Shown here one piece after another: positions 1-6,603 of a DNA stretch of 7,698 nucleotides. The stretch spans positions 1 to 7,698 of the forward strand of contig JAZNCT010000017.1 in assembly GCA_045587665.1 (NCBI GenBank), given 5' to 3'. The notes beneath the pieces are model-generated. The model searched no databases, was not told the DNA's origin, and saw only the letters and a list, made by a program, of their open reading frames with translations. The DNA is from SIG710 sp045587665. Its GTDB lineage: Bacteria > Bacillota > Clostridia > Oscillospirales > CAG-272. Numbering within the stretch: the stretch's first letter is position 1; each line of letters starts with the position of its first letter. A program made the position numbers and the translations under genes.

Positions 1-1572
1 TCAAACAGTATTCAGAATCAGAGAAAGATCCTCACGGAATACGCCCAAAGCAAAGGCTTCCGCAACACGAAATTCTATATTGACGACGGCTTCAGCGGTA
101 CGAATTTCAACCGTCCCGGCTTTGAAAGCATGATGATGGACATGGAAGATGGCAAGATTGGAATCATTATCGTAAAAGACTTGTCCCGTCTCGGAAGAAA
201 CTATATTGAGACCGGACGGTATATCGAGCTGACGTTTCCCGAATATGATGTTCGATTTATCGCCATCAACGATAACTACGATAGCCTTCACAGCGAGAAT
301 GAACAGCAGCTTGGCATTATCAATATCTTCAACGAATGGCACGCCCAGACCACCAGTCACAAGGTCAGAGCCACCTTTCAAAGCAAAGCCAAGCGAGGTG
401 AACGCCTTGCAACCAACGCTCCTTACGGCTATATCAAGGATCCCGATAATCCCGGACACATCATCCCAGACCCCGACACCAAGGACATTGTCATCCGTAT
501 CTTCAGAGAGTTTCTCAAGGATTCCAATCTCAAAAAGATAGCCAAGGGCTTGCAGGATGATAAAATTATCACGCCCGGACAATATCTGTATCAGAAGTAC
601 GGATATATACACAGCGGTGTTGATATTACCGATCCTTACCGATGGTCAAGCACCACGATACGTTCCATCCTCCGCAATCAGGATTATATCGGCAATACCG
701 TAAACTGTAAGACGAAGGTCAAATCCTTCAAGGTCAAGAAGCAGATCCGTCTGCCGAAGGAAGAATGGCTGGTATTCGAGAACACCCACGAGGCTCTCGT
801 CAGCAAAGCGGATTTTGAAACGGTACAGCTTATCCTTGATGGTCGCAAACGTCCCGATAAGTCGGGCAAGGTCGATATCTTCCACAACGTGATTGCCTGT
901 GCGAGTTGCGGAAATCGAATGTATCTTCACAGAGCCAAGACCATGCGTCCCGAAGAAAACTATTATAGTTGCGGATACTATCAGCGCAAGGGTAAGGACA
1001 GATGCTCGGCGCATCAGATCAACGCTATGGCACTTGAGCAGATCGTTCTTCAGCAGATACGCTGGGTAACCGAGCTCGCAAGAGAAAATCCCGAGGTGTT
1101 CTATGAGAAGGCTCGTGCCAAAAAGCGTGACGAGGATGAGAAAAAGCTCAAGGCAGTTAAGGCAGAGATCATCAAAGCACGAAAACGCATCGATGAGCTT
1201 GACCGCATCATTCAGAAGCTCTATGAGGACAACGTCAGCGGACGTATCACGGACGAGCGTTACGACAAGATGGCGCAGAGTTACGAATCCGAACAAGCAA
1301 CACTATCAAAAAAGCTCGCCGAGCTTGAAGAAGCCGAAGCGAGCTATGGAAGTGAACGGAATTCGATAGACGATTTCATTGCCAACGCCAGCCGATTTAT
1401 TGATATTCAGGAGCTGACTCCAGAGATCGTACACGCATTTGTGTCCAAGATATACGTCTACGAAAAGAAGGAAAAGTGGTCCCGTACCGAAGGCAACGAT
1501 ATCGACATCGTCTTTACAGTAGGTTTCAGAGAACAGCATACCGTAAGAACATCCGATGCTATCGCGTCCTAA
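1..1572 (+). CDS. Large serine site-specific recombinase, 5'-truncated by window edge
   Basis: The frame is open from base 1, giving 523 visible residues and a TAA stop. The order is that of a large serine recombinase: remainder of the resolvase catalytic domain (residues 1 to about 105, starting in the SNSIQNQ region, with the arginine-rich DLSRLGR motif at 60-66), a Recombinase domain (about 135-290, with APYGYI and the EEWLVFENTHEALV stretch), a zinc ribbon with Cys 300, 303, 324 and 335, a charged coiled coil (about 360-450) and a DUF4368-like tail (VSKIYVYEKKEKW). Family members are usually somewhat longer, so about 20-30 residues including the catalytic serine should lie upstream; the first in-frame Met at 130 is inside the catalytic domain and cannot be the start. 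Such enzymes integrate and excise conjugative elements, transposons or phages by recombining attachment sites. Codons favour C endings (atc, aac, ttc, ccc), unlike the genes to the right, which suggests transfer. Family call is firm; the element type is inferred. Confidence 0.95.
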   Translation, partial: SNSIQNQRKILTEYAQSKGFRNTKFYIDDGFSGTNFNRPGFESMMMDMEDGKIGIIIVKDLSRLGRNYIETGRYIELTFPEYDVRFIAINDNYDSLHSENEQQLGIINIFNEWHAQTTSHKVRATFQSKAKRGERLATNAPYGYIKDPDNPGHIIPDPDTKDIVIRIFREFLKDSNLKKIAKGLQDDKIITPGQYLYQKYGYIHSGVDITDPYRWSSTTIRSILRNQDYIGNTVNCKTKVKSFKVKKQIRLPKEEWLVFENTHEALVSKADFETVQLILDGRKRPDKSGKVDIFHNVIACASCGNRMYLHRAKTMRPEENYYSCGYYQRKGKDRCSAHQINAMALEQIVLQQIRWVTELARENPEVFYEKARAKKRDEDEKKLKAVKAEIIKARKRIDELDRIIQKLYEDNVSGRITDERYDKMAQSYESEQATLSKKLAELEEAEASYGSERNSIDDFIANASRFIDIQELTPEIVHAFVSKIYVYEKKEKWSRTEGNDIDIVFTVGFREQHTVRTSDAIAS

Positions 1573-1589
1573 CCCCACAGAAACAGAAA

Positions 1590-1615
1590 TACCGAGGCAA
1601 ATCAATGCCTCGGTA
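1590..1615. terminator. Perfect 10-bp inverted repeat, probable terminator between convergent genes
   Basis: TACCGAGGCA (1590-1599) and TGCCTCGGTA (1606-1615) are exact reverse complements around a 6-base loop, 17 bases after the recombinase stop and about 70 bases after the stop of the opposing gene. On the minus strand the stem is followed by a T-rich stretch (TTTCTGTTTCTG); on the plus strand no T-run follows directly. It therefore fits best as a terminator for the minus-strand gene, possibly acting both ways. Because it lies at the expected edge of an integrated element, a role in an attachment site cannot be excluded. Confidence 0.55.
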
Positions 1616-1648
1616 CTTCCGCCGCCTATTTCTCCGCTAAGAATGCAG

Positions 1649-1670
1649 AGAGAAGCGGCTCAGCTTTTTT
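1649..1670 (+). terminator. Weak hairpin with T-run, possible recombinase terminator
   Basis: AAGC (1653-1656) can pair with GCTT (1663-1666) around the loop GGCTCA, and the stem can be extended by A-T and G-T pairs into a run of T (1667-1670). CCGCT (1634-1638) could instead pair with AGCGG (1654-1658). The orientation suits readthrough from the recombinase side. The core stem is only 4 bp, so this is a tentative call. Confidence 0.3.
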
Positions 1671-1685
1671 GCTTTGCATAAAAGA

Positions 1686-3266
1686 TCAGTATATAAGCAT
1701 AAAGCCTTTTGATGATACGTCCTGGTTTCCCTTGGTCGAAGGCAGATCATTTGCTTCCGCTATTTCCCTCAGCGGCTTTCCGAATTGCTTTGCAACAGAC
1801 CAAAGCGTTTCGTTTTTTGTTGGATAATACACTGTTATGCCTTTAAAGAACCCCGGCTTTGAATCGCCTATCTCTGTTTTGCTTGCAAGCCTTGTGATAT
1901 GTTCTTCTGTTATGCAGTATGGGATAGATATTTCTCCATCGCACAGCAGATTATCTCCATCAATTATGCAATTAAGAGCTGATATTGAGGAGGAGGCTAT
2001 GAGAGAGGGTTTTTGCCCTTTTATCTCTGCTCCACTGTCAAAAGAAAATGGAAGGGAGGTGTCGGCAAAGGAATATTCATCACCGTTTTTAAAGATTATC
2101 CGCATTTTGCAGTTGCCTGTGATCAGGCACTGTCTGCCGTCGGTATCCAGTCCCTCTGTTCTGAGAAGCGGAATAACATCTATTATCCGACTTTCGGATG
2201 ACATGGAAAGCTCTGACAACGGGATAGTGCCCCATAGCTTCGCTCTTCCGTTTGCGCATTTTTCCAGAGTTTCAAATTTAAAATCTCTATAGTGCTGTTG
2301 TGACTGCTTTCCGGGTATGAACATATCCTTTGTAACTGTTATCACTGAGCTTTCGGCAATGTCTGCTTCAAGGATCACTTCGCTTTCCACCATTAAAGTG
2401 CCTGCCTCAATGTTCATTTTGATCTCGCCGCATATCCCCCTTGCAATACAGCACAGAGCATCATCTTTCGGTGCCCTTGAAAATTCATTTGCATCTATTT
2501 CTTCGGAAAAAGGAATTGCCTTTGTCAGATGTTTTGTGCTCTTGTCTTCTGCATTCCCAAGAAGAATCTTCAAATTCACTTCGCCTTTGCATAAAAACGC
2601 ATTATCCTGTCTTGTTATGCTTGATATAACAACATCCCCGTTGCCTGCAAGCGGGGAAAGATTTTCACTGTCTCCTTCAAGACTGATCTCGTCTGTCAGG
2701 TCAAACACCTCGCTCATTCTGCGCTTTACTGTAACCGAGCATATTTCCTCACTCAGCCTCTCTGCTCCTTTTATATGGTGCTTGGCCTCTCCTTCGGTTT
2801 CGTCGCTTCCGCACACCCAAACAAACGCATTTAGCCGGCATTTAACATTTACCTTTCTTTGCGCTGTTACTCTGCAGTGAATCATATCTATTTCTACATT
2901 GGCAAAGGCATCGTTTGAGGAATCCCATTGGATATGCTGAGGTATCTCAGGCTGAAGTTCAAAGGCAAAATCGGCCCCGAGGGGCGCGGAAGCTATCATT
3001 CCGTCACTTCCCACATAGAGCATATCATAGTCTATTCTGCCGGAAAACTCAATGTTGTTCCCGCCTATATACCGTGATATAGGTGACAGCCTTGGCCTTA
3101 TTCCAAGCATTTTTCTGATCTCCGGCAGATAATCGGGCAGGGTGAAGTCGGATGAGATCTCGTTTACTATGTTCCTCTTATAAAAGATTACCGGGCAAAG
3201 GCTTTCCTCCGGTGTCAGCATAAATTCAGCAGGTTTATCTCTAAGTTCCTTGTTTCTGTTTTCCAT
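1686..3266 (-). CDS. sipL: SipL-like spore morphogenesis protein (DUF3794/SPOCS repeats plus C-terminal LysM)
   Basis: This 526-residue protein has no signal peptide or membrane segment. It shows a DUF3794 (SPOCS) pattern near the N-terminus (about 31-150, with FTLPDYLPEIRKMLG at 41-55 and FSGRIDYDMLYVG at 74-86), two more beta-rich blocks of similar style (about 180-300 and 330-450; CKGEVNLKILLG at 226-237, LCDGEISIPY at 441-450) and a LysM domain (about 477-526, ETLWSVAKQFGKPLREI). Length and order match SipL of Clostridioides difficile, a mother-cell protein that binds SpoIVA through LysM and is needed for coat localisation around the forespore. The start is fixed by AAGGAGG ending 5 bases before ATG. 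A sigma-E-like promoter just upstream supports a sporulation role. The C-terminus (GFMLIY) looks complete, so the neighbouring element has not cut the gene. DUF3794-LysM paralogues exist, so orthology to SipL is probable rather than proven. Confidence 0.88.
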   Translation of the reverse strand: MENRNKELRDKPAEFMLTPEESLCPVIFYKRNIVNEISSDFTLPDYLPEIRKMLGIRPRLSPISRYIGGNNIEFSGRIDYDMLYVGSDGMIASAPLGADFAFELQPEIPQHIQWDSSNDAFANVEIDMIHCRVTAQRKVNVKCRLNAFVWVCGSDETEGEAKHHIKGAERLSEEICSVTVKRRMSEVFDLTDEISLEGDSENLSPLAGNGDVVISSITRQDNAFLCKGEVNLKILLGNAEDKSTKHLTKAIPFSEEIDANEFSRAPKDDALCCIARGICGEIKMNIEAGTLMVESEVILEADIAESSVITVTKDMFIPGKQSQQHYRDFKFETLEKCANGRAKLWGTIPLSELSMSSESRIIDVIPLLRTEGLDTDGRQCLITGNCKMRIIFKNGDEYSFADTSLPFSFDSGAEIKGQKPSLIASSSISALNCIIDGDNLLCDGEISIPYCITEEHITRLASKTEIGDSKPGFFKGITVYYPTKNETLWSVAKQFGKPLREIAEANDLPSTKGNQDVSSKGFMLIY

Positions 3267-3292
3267 AAGCTCCTCCTTGGCGTTTTTATTAA

Positions 3293-3321
3293 AACTTATG
3301 AAAAATGTTTTGATGATATGA
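3293..3321 (-). promoter_or_regulatory. Sigma-E-like sporulation promoter for the sipL-type gene
   Basis: On the minus strand TCATATC (3315-3321) is followed by exactly 14 bases and then CATAAGTT (3293-3300). This compares with the Bacillus/Clostridia sigma-E pattern KMATATT, about 14 bases, CATACAMT: six of seven match in the -35, and CATA plus the final T match in the -10. A transcript starting near 3286 would reach the ribosome binding site (3271-3280) with a short leader, as expected. The match was found by eye. Confidence 0.6.
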
Positions 3322-3340
3322 CAAAATAATTCGCTGTGTA

Positions 3341-3369
3341 TTGCTTTTTTTATTTAAATATGTTATACT
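3341..3369 (+). promoter_or_regulatory. Sigma-A-type promoter with extended -10, upstream of the lipid kinase leader
   Basis: TTGCTT (3341-3346), a 17-base spacer and TATACT (3364-3369), with TGT directly before the -10 (an extended -10 element). Five of six bases match in the -10 and four of six in the -35. The predicted start is near 3376, which leaves a leader of about 227 bases before the lipid kinase ATG. It lies back to back with the minus-strand sporulation promoter. Confidence 0.65.
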
Positions 3370-3375
3370 GTTATT

Positions 3376-3602
3376 TGTGGTATGTTGTTTGGGGTGGGAT
3401 TTTTTGACCCTAACAATCAAACTCCGTTTTGCAGGATGCCAAGTGCTTTTTTCGGAAGGCAGCCTCGGAGCGCGGGTGCTGAATTTTTACACCGCCGGCG
3501 GCAGTTAAAGTCTTTTACCGATTTTCCTTATCCTGCCGTTAGGACTGTGCAGAAATTTGATGCTGTAATAGAAGATTATTTTCAATAAGTTTTGGAGAAA
3601 AT
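3376..3602 (+). other. Long leader of unknown function with nested long-range complementarity
   Basis: This stretch has no convincing gene. CCTAAC (3409-3414) can pair with GTTAGG (3538-3543), and nested within it GCAGGAT (3431-3437) with ATCCTGC (3530-3536), leaving 16 unpaired bases on the 5' side and one on the 3' side. A small hairpin GGTG/CACC (3475-3478 with 3490-3493) lies inside, near a GC-rich patch (3466-3502). CCC at 3408-3410 could instead pair with GGG at 3396-3398. No terminator with a T-run precedes the lipid kinase, so it probably reads through as a 5' untranslated leader. I recognise no riboswitch class, SRP RNA, tmRNA or 6S RNA. Confidence 0.35.
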
Positions 3603-4559
3603 ATGAAGCATATTTTTATAATAAATCCTGCGGCAGGTAAGGGCGCTTATCAAAAAGAGCTTAAGTTGAGGATAGAAAAAGCCGCTTTGGAGAAAAAAGC
3701 GGACTGTGAAATATATGAAACAAAGGCTGCTTGCGATGCGGAGCGCTTTGTGAGAGAATACTGCTTTGCAAACACCGGGGAGGAGCTGTGCTTTTATGCC
3801 TGCGGCGGAGACGGCACTTTAAATGAGGTGCTGAACGGTGCTGCCGGCTTTGAATTTGCGCGGGTTGGAGTTGTTCCTGTTGGAACGGGCAACGATTTTG
3901 TTAAAAATTTTCGCGATGGCAAATGCTTTTTTGATATATCCGCTCAGCTTGACGGCTCTGAAGTCCTTGTTGACGCAATGAAGATCGGAGATCGCTATGC
4001 GGTGAATATGATCAACATGGGCTTTGACTGTGCTGTTGTTGAAACGGTTGCAAAGATAAAAAGGCGTGCGTTCATTCCGTCAGGGCTTGCGTATATAGCA
4101 GGGGTGATAGTGGAATTTGTAAAGATGCCCTGCACCAGGATGAAAAAAATTGTTATCGACGGAGAAGCGCTCAGCGAAAAGGAGCTTCAGCTTTGTGCCT
4201 TTGCAGGCGGTGCTTTTTACGGTGGCGGTTTTCACAATGCTCCCCTTGCAAGGCTTGATGACGGTCTTATTGATATTTGTTATGTCAGAAAGGTTTCAAG
4301 GCTGCAATTTATCCGTATGATAGGAAGCTATAAAAACGGTACATACCTTAGCAACAAAAGCGTAATGAAGGTTGCAAACTATCACAACTGCAGGAATGCT
4401 CACATAGACTTTGAAAGTGAGAGAAGCGTTTGCATAGACGGCGAGATAACAAAGATGAGGGAGCTGGACATTGAGATAGTGCCCGGAGCGTTCCGCTTTA
4501 TTCTCCCGAAGGGAAGCTTCTATGAGGGCGCAAAGGAAAAGGAGCCGGCGCTGAAATGA
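3603..4559 (+). CDS. Diacylglycerol kinase family lipid kinase (YegS/DgkB-like)
   Basis: The 318-residue protein has the usual length and motifs of the soluble DAGK-catalytic/YegS family: NPAAGKG at 8-14, the nucleotide-binding signature CGGDGTLNEV at 67-76, PVGTGNDFVKNF at 92-103, and in the C-terminal half GGAFYGGGFHNAP followed by LDDGLIDI (218-225) and VCIDGE (276-281). Such enzymes phosphorylate diacylglycerol or related lipids with ATP at the inner face of the membrane, feeding phosphatidic acid back into phospholipid synthesis; in Gram-positives DgkB recycles diacylglycerol released during lipoteichoic acid synthesis. The exact lipid cannot be read from sequence. GGAG (3593-3596) precedes the ATG at a suitable distance. 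It is the only gene behind its promoter and converges on spoVG with 86 bases between stops. Confidence 0.93.
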   Translation: MKHIFIINPAAGKGAYQKELKLRIEKAALEKKADCEIYETKAACDAERFVREYCFANTGEELCFYACGGDGTLNEVLNGAAGFEFARVGVVPVGTGNDFVKNFRDGKCFFDISAQLDGSEVLVDAMKIGDRYAVNMINMGFDCAVVETVAKIKRRAFIPSGLAYIAGVIVEFVKMPCTRMKKIVIDGEALSEKELQLCAFAGGAFYGGGFHNAPLARLDDGLIDICYVRKVSRLQFIRMIGSYKNGTYLSNKSVMKVANYHNCRNAHIDFESERSVCIDGEITKMRELDIEIVPGAFRFILPKGSFYEGAKEKEPALK

Positions 4560-4580
4560 AAAAACTTCTAATTTCTCCAT

Positions 4581-4609
4581 AAAAAAGCGCCGCAGGCAGA
4601 GCCTGCGGC
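4581..4609 (-). terminator. Intrinsic terminator of spoVG
   Basis: GCCGCAGGC (4589-4597) and GCCTGCGGC (4601-4609) form a perfect 9-bp GC-rich stem with a 3-base loop. Read on the minus strand it is followed by GC and six T (complement of 4581-4586), the standard intrinsic terminator pattern. An outer pair, TTTCTCC (4572-4578) with GGAGAAA (4613-4619), could close a larger structure. On the plus strand no T-run follows, so it is oriented for spoVG, although the stem may also help stop lipid kinase transcription. Confidence 0.88.
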
Positions 4610-4645
4610 AAGGGAGAAAAAATATTATGAAAAACTCTTTTTGAT

Positions 4646-4954
4646 TCAGACGGATTCTGCGCCGGCAAGTTCCTCTTGGCTTTCAGCAATTGCAGCTTCT
4701 GCAAGCGCATTTTCGTAGGCGGATATAACCGCATCCTCAAGGCTCGCTCTAAAGGAAGCGTTGATAGGATGAACGATATCTCTGTATGTCTCGTCCGGAT
4801 TTTTGCGGCTTGGCATAACTATAAAGAATTTATCTCTTGCATTTATGACCTTGATATCATGGAGTGCAAGCTGATTGTCAAAGGTTACCGAAACGATAGC
4901 CTTCATAGGTCCCTCGTCAAATAGTTTTCTGACTTTTACATCGGTGATTTCCAT
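4646..4954 (-). CDS. spoVG: SpoVG family regulator
   Basis: The 102-residue protein matches SpoVG across nearly its whole length: MEITDVKVRKL at the N-terminus, AIVSVTFDNQLALHDIKVI (19-37), VMPSRKNPDETYRDIVHPIN (46-65), then a helical acidic tail ending EELAGAESV. Bacillus SpoVG is about 97 residues. SpoVG is a small dimeric nucleic-acid-binding protein, first known from sporulation and septation in Bacillus and later as a DNA/RNA-binding regulator of capsule, virulence and cell-wall genes in several Firmicutes. The start is decided by AAGGAGGT (4960-4967) five bases before ATG. It is monocistronic, with its own promoter and terminator, divergent from murC. The tail is the least conserved part of the family and predicts nothing specific. 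Confidence 0.95.
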   Translation of the reverse strand: MEITDVKVRKLFDEGPMKAIVSVTFDNQLALHDIKVINARDKFFIVMPSRKNPDETYRDIVHPINASFRASLEDAVISAYENALAEAAIAESQEELAGAESV

Positions 4955-5017
4955 TTTGTACCTCCTTAGAATCTACCTGAGTGTCTTAATGTGTTGTCGC
5001 TGTCATCTTACACTTCT

Positions 5018-5048
5018 ATTATACAAATATTTTTTGATACTTATTCAA
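5018..5048 (-). promoter_or_regulatory. Probable spoVG promoter
   Basis: On the minus strand a perfect TATAAT (5018-5023) is preceded by TTGAAT (5043-5048). The 19-base spacer is longer than ideal, so the -35 assignment is uncertain. Transcription would start near 5011 and give a leader of about 57 bases. I saw no good sigma-H (AGGAATT...GAAT) pattern, although Bacillus spoVG uses sigma-H. Confidence 0.5.
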
Positions 5049-5128
5049 TCAAAACTGTATTTTTTTGTGAACACATGAGAATTTTTGGTTAAGATTATGT
5101 GAAGGATTGTGAAAATTATCGACAAAAT

Positions 5129-5157
5129 TGGTCATCTTCACAAATTTGCTGTATAAT
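5129..5157 (+). promoter_or_regulatory. Sigma-A-type promoter of the murC operon
   Basis: A perfect TATAAT (5152-5157) lies 17 bases after TGGTCA (5129-5134, four of six consensus bases). The predicted start near 5164 would leave a leader of about 29 bases that includes the AAGGAG site (5179-5184). The weak -35 is compatible with additional control by the repeated TGTGAA boxes just upstream. Confidence 0.6.
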
Positions 5158-5192
5158 TACCTTGCAAAATATGAAAATAAGGAGCTGATTTT

Positions 5193-6602
5193 ATGTCAGT
5201 TAACAATACACATCTGGGATTTGATGAGATAAACGAAAGGCTTGCAAGGTGCAAAAGCGTTTTCTTTATCGGAGCGGGAGGGATAAATATGTCCTCTCTT
5301 GCTATAATCACAAAAAACAGAGGCTTTAGAGTTGGCGGCTCGGATAGAACCAGGACTGCACTGACCGAGAGGCTTGAAAAATGCGGCATTGAGATGAAAT
5401 ATGAGCACAGAGCTAACAATCTTGATGGCTATGATGCGGTTGTATATACCGTTGCCATTTCCCCCGACAACCCGGAATATGTCCGTGCTGAGAGCGAGGG
5501 ACTTTTGTGCGTTTCAAGAGCTGATTATCTTGGATATGTAATGACGGGCTACAAGAACCGTGTGGGAATTTGCGGTATGCACGGAAAAAGCACCTGCACA
5601 TCTATGTGTGCCCAGGTATTTATGGATGCAGGTGTTGACCCAACGGTGCTTTCGGGTGCTGAGCTTGCTTCTATGGGCGGTGCTTTCAGAATAGGTGGGG
5701 AAGAATTTTTTATTTTTGAAGCTTGCGAATATATGGATTCATTTCTTGATTTCAATCCTACCATTGCCGTGATACTGAACATTGAAATGGATCATGTTGA
5801 TTATTTTCACAGCATGGATCAGATAAGAAGATCCTTTGCTTCTTTTGCGGCTCTGACAGGAGAGGGCGGATACGCCGTTGCAAACATCGACGATGCAGAC
5901 ATACTTCTTGCTCTTTCTGATTATAAGGGAAAGGTTATAAGCTTTGGAGTGGATAAAGAGGCGGATTTCACTGCAAGGAATATTAAGTATTTAAAGGGCA
6001 GACCCGATTTTGATATATATTTCAGGGGAGAACTCTATTGCCATGTATCCCTGTCGGTAACGGGTGAGCATAACGTTTATAATGCTCTTGCTGCCACTGC
6101 TTCCGCTTATCTTTGCGGGATTTCGGGAAAGCAGGCGGCTCGTGGCCTCGCGGCTTACTGCGGTGCAAAGCGCAGAATGGAATTTAAGGGCAAGCTTTGC
6201 GGTGCAGATGTTTATGATGATTACGGTCATCATCCGACAGAAGTGAAAACAACTCTTGACGGTGTCAGTCGTATGGGGTACGATAGGCTGTTTTGTGTTT
6301 TTCAATCCCATACATATTCCAGAACTGCAGAGCTTTTTGACGAATTTTCAAAATCCTTTGACAGTGCCGATTGCGTTGTTTTTGCGGATATCTATGCGGC
6401 AAGGGAGACAGACAATCTTGGAGTGAGCGGTGCCACACTTGCAGAGGCTGTTGGCGAAAAGGCGGTTTATGTTGGCGGAAACAGTGAGATCGCAGAATAT
6501 CTCCATAAAAATTTAAGAGAAGGCGATGTGCTTGTTGTTATGGGCGCCGGAGATATATATCTGATCTATGAAAAGCTGAATATTGAGAAGGGAAGAGCTT
6601 GA
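5193..6602 (+). CDS. murC: UDP-N-acetylmuramate--L-alanine ligase
   Basis: MurC joins L-alanine to UDP-N-acetylmuramic acid using ATP in the cytoplasm, the first peptide-building step of peptidoglycan synthesis. The 469 residues are normal for the family. Visible motifs in order: N-terminal Rossmann GAGGINMS (27-34), ATP-binding P-loop GMHGKST (128-134), EACEY with downstream SFL (176-185), NIEMDHVDYF (196-205), GEHNVYNALAA (291-301), RRMEFKG (327-333), DDYGHHPTE (342-350) typical of MurC, FQSHTYSRT (370-378) and C-terminal GAGDI (451-455). The P-loop has Met and Ser where many MurC proteins have Thr (GTHGKTT). The start follows AAGGAG at 5179-5184. The gene leads a compact operon with a one-base gap to the next gene. 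Confidence 0.97.
   Translation: MSVNNTHLGFDEINERLARCKSVFFIGAGGINMSSLAIITKNRGFRVGGSDRTRTALTERLEKCGIEMKYEHRANNLDGYDAVVYTVAISPDNPEYVRAESEGLLCVSRADYLGYVMTGYKNRVGICGMHGKSTCTSMCAQVFMDAGVDPTVLSGAELASMGGAFRIGGEEFFIFEACEYMDSFLDFNPTIAVILNIEMDHVDYFHSMDQIRRSFASFAALTGEGGYAVANIDDADILLALSDYKGKVISFGVDKEADFTARNIKYLKGRPDFDIYFRGELYCHVSLSVTGEHNVYNALAATASAYLCGISGKQAARGLAAYCGAKRRMEFKGKLCGADVYDDYGHHPTEVKTTLDGVSRMGYDRLFCVFQSHTYSRTAELFDEFSKSFDSADCVVFADIYAARETDNLGVSGATLAEAVGEKAVYVGGNSEIAEYLHKNLREGDVLVVMGAGDIYLIYEKLNIEKGRA
6588..6593 (+). promoter_or_regulatory. Ribosome binding site deciding the YerC start
   Basis: AAGGGA lies inside the end of murC, 10 bases before the ATG at 6604. The alternative in-frame TTG at 6583 has no comparable purine-rich site before it and would add seven residues (beginning LRREELE) absent from the usual family N-terminus, so ATG 6604 is preferred. 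Confidence 0.5.
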
Positions 6603-6603
6603 A

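Noticed and set aside
1..612. Long open frame on the minus strand opposite the recombinase
   Set aside because: It is antisense to a well-supported domain-bearing gene, has no recognisable motif, and probably arises from the biased codon use of the recombinase.
1573..1690. Attachment-site core at a precise position
   Set aside because: Only one end of the element is in the window, so no duplicated core can be identified.
2317..2880. 187-residue plus-strand open frame inside the sipL-type gene
   Set aside because: The serine- and leucine-rich translation has no domain and lies opposite a clear DUF3794 coding region.
3391..3450. TPP-like or T-box-like leader (GGGGTG, GACCC and ACACCGC fragments)
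   Set aside because: The invariant cores (CTGAGA and CCTGATCTGG for TPP, GGGTGGNACCGCG for T-box) are absent.
3451..3466. CGGAAGG followed by CAGCC, reminiscent of the conserved SRP RNA loop
   Set aside because: The conserved bases before the loop and the flanking helix of domain IV are missing, and no complete SRP RNA fold could be traced.
3382..3588. Possible 68-residue plus-strand gene upstream of the lipid kinase
   Set aside because: Its ATG lies about six bases after the predicted transcription start with no ribosome binding site, and the product is rich in Arg, Phe and Pro with no recognisable domain. The stretch is better explained as a leader.
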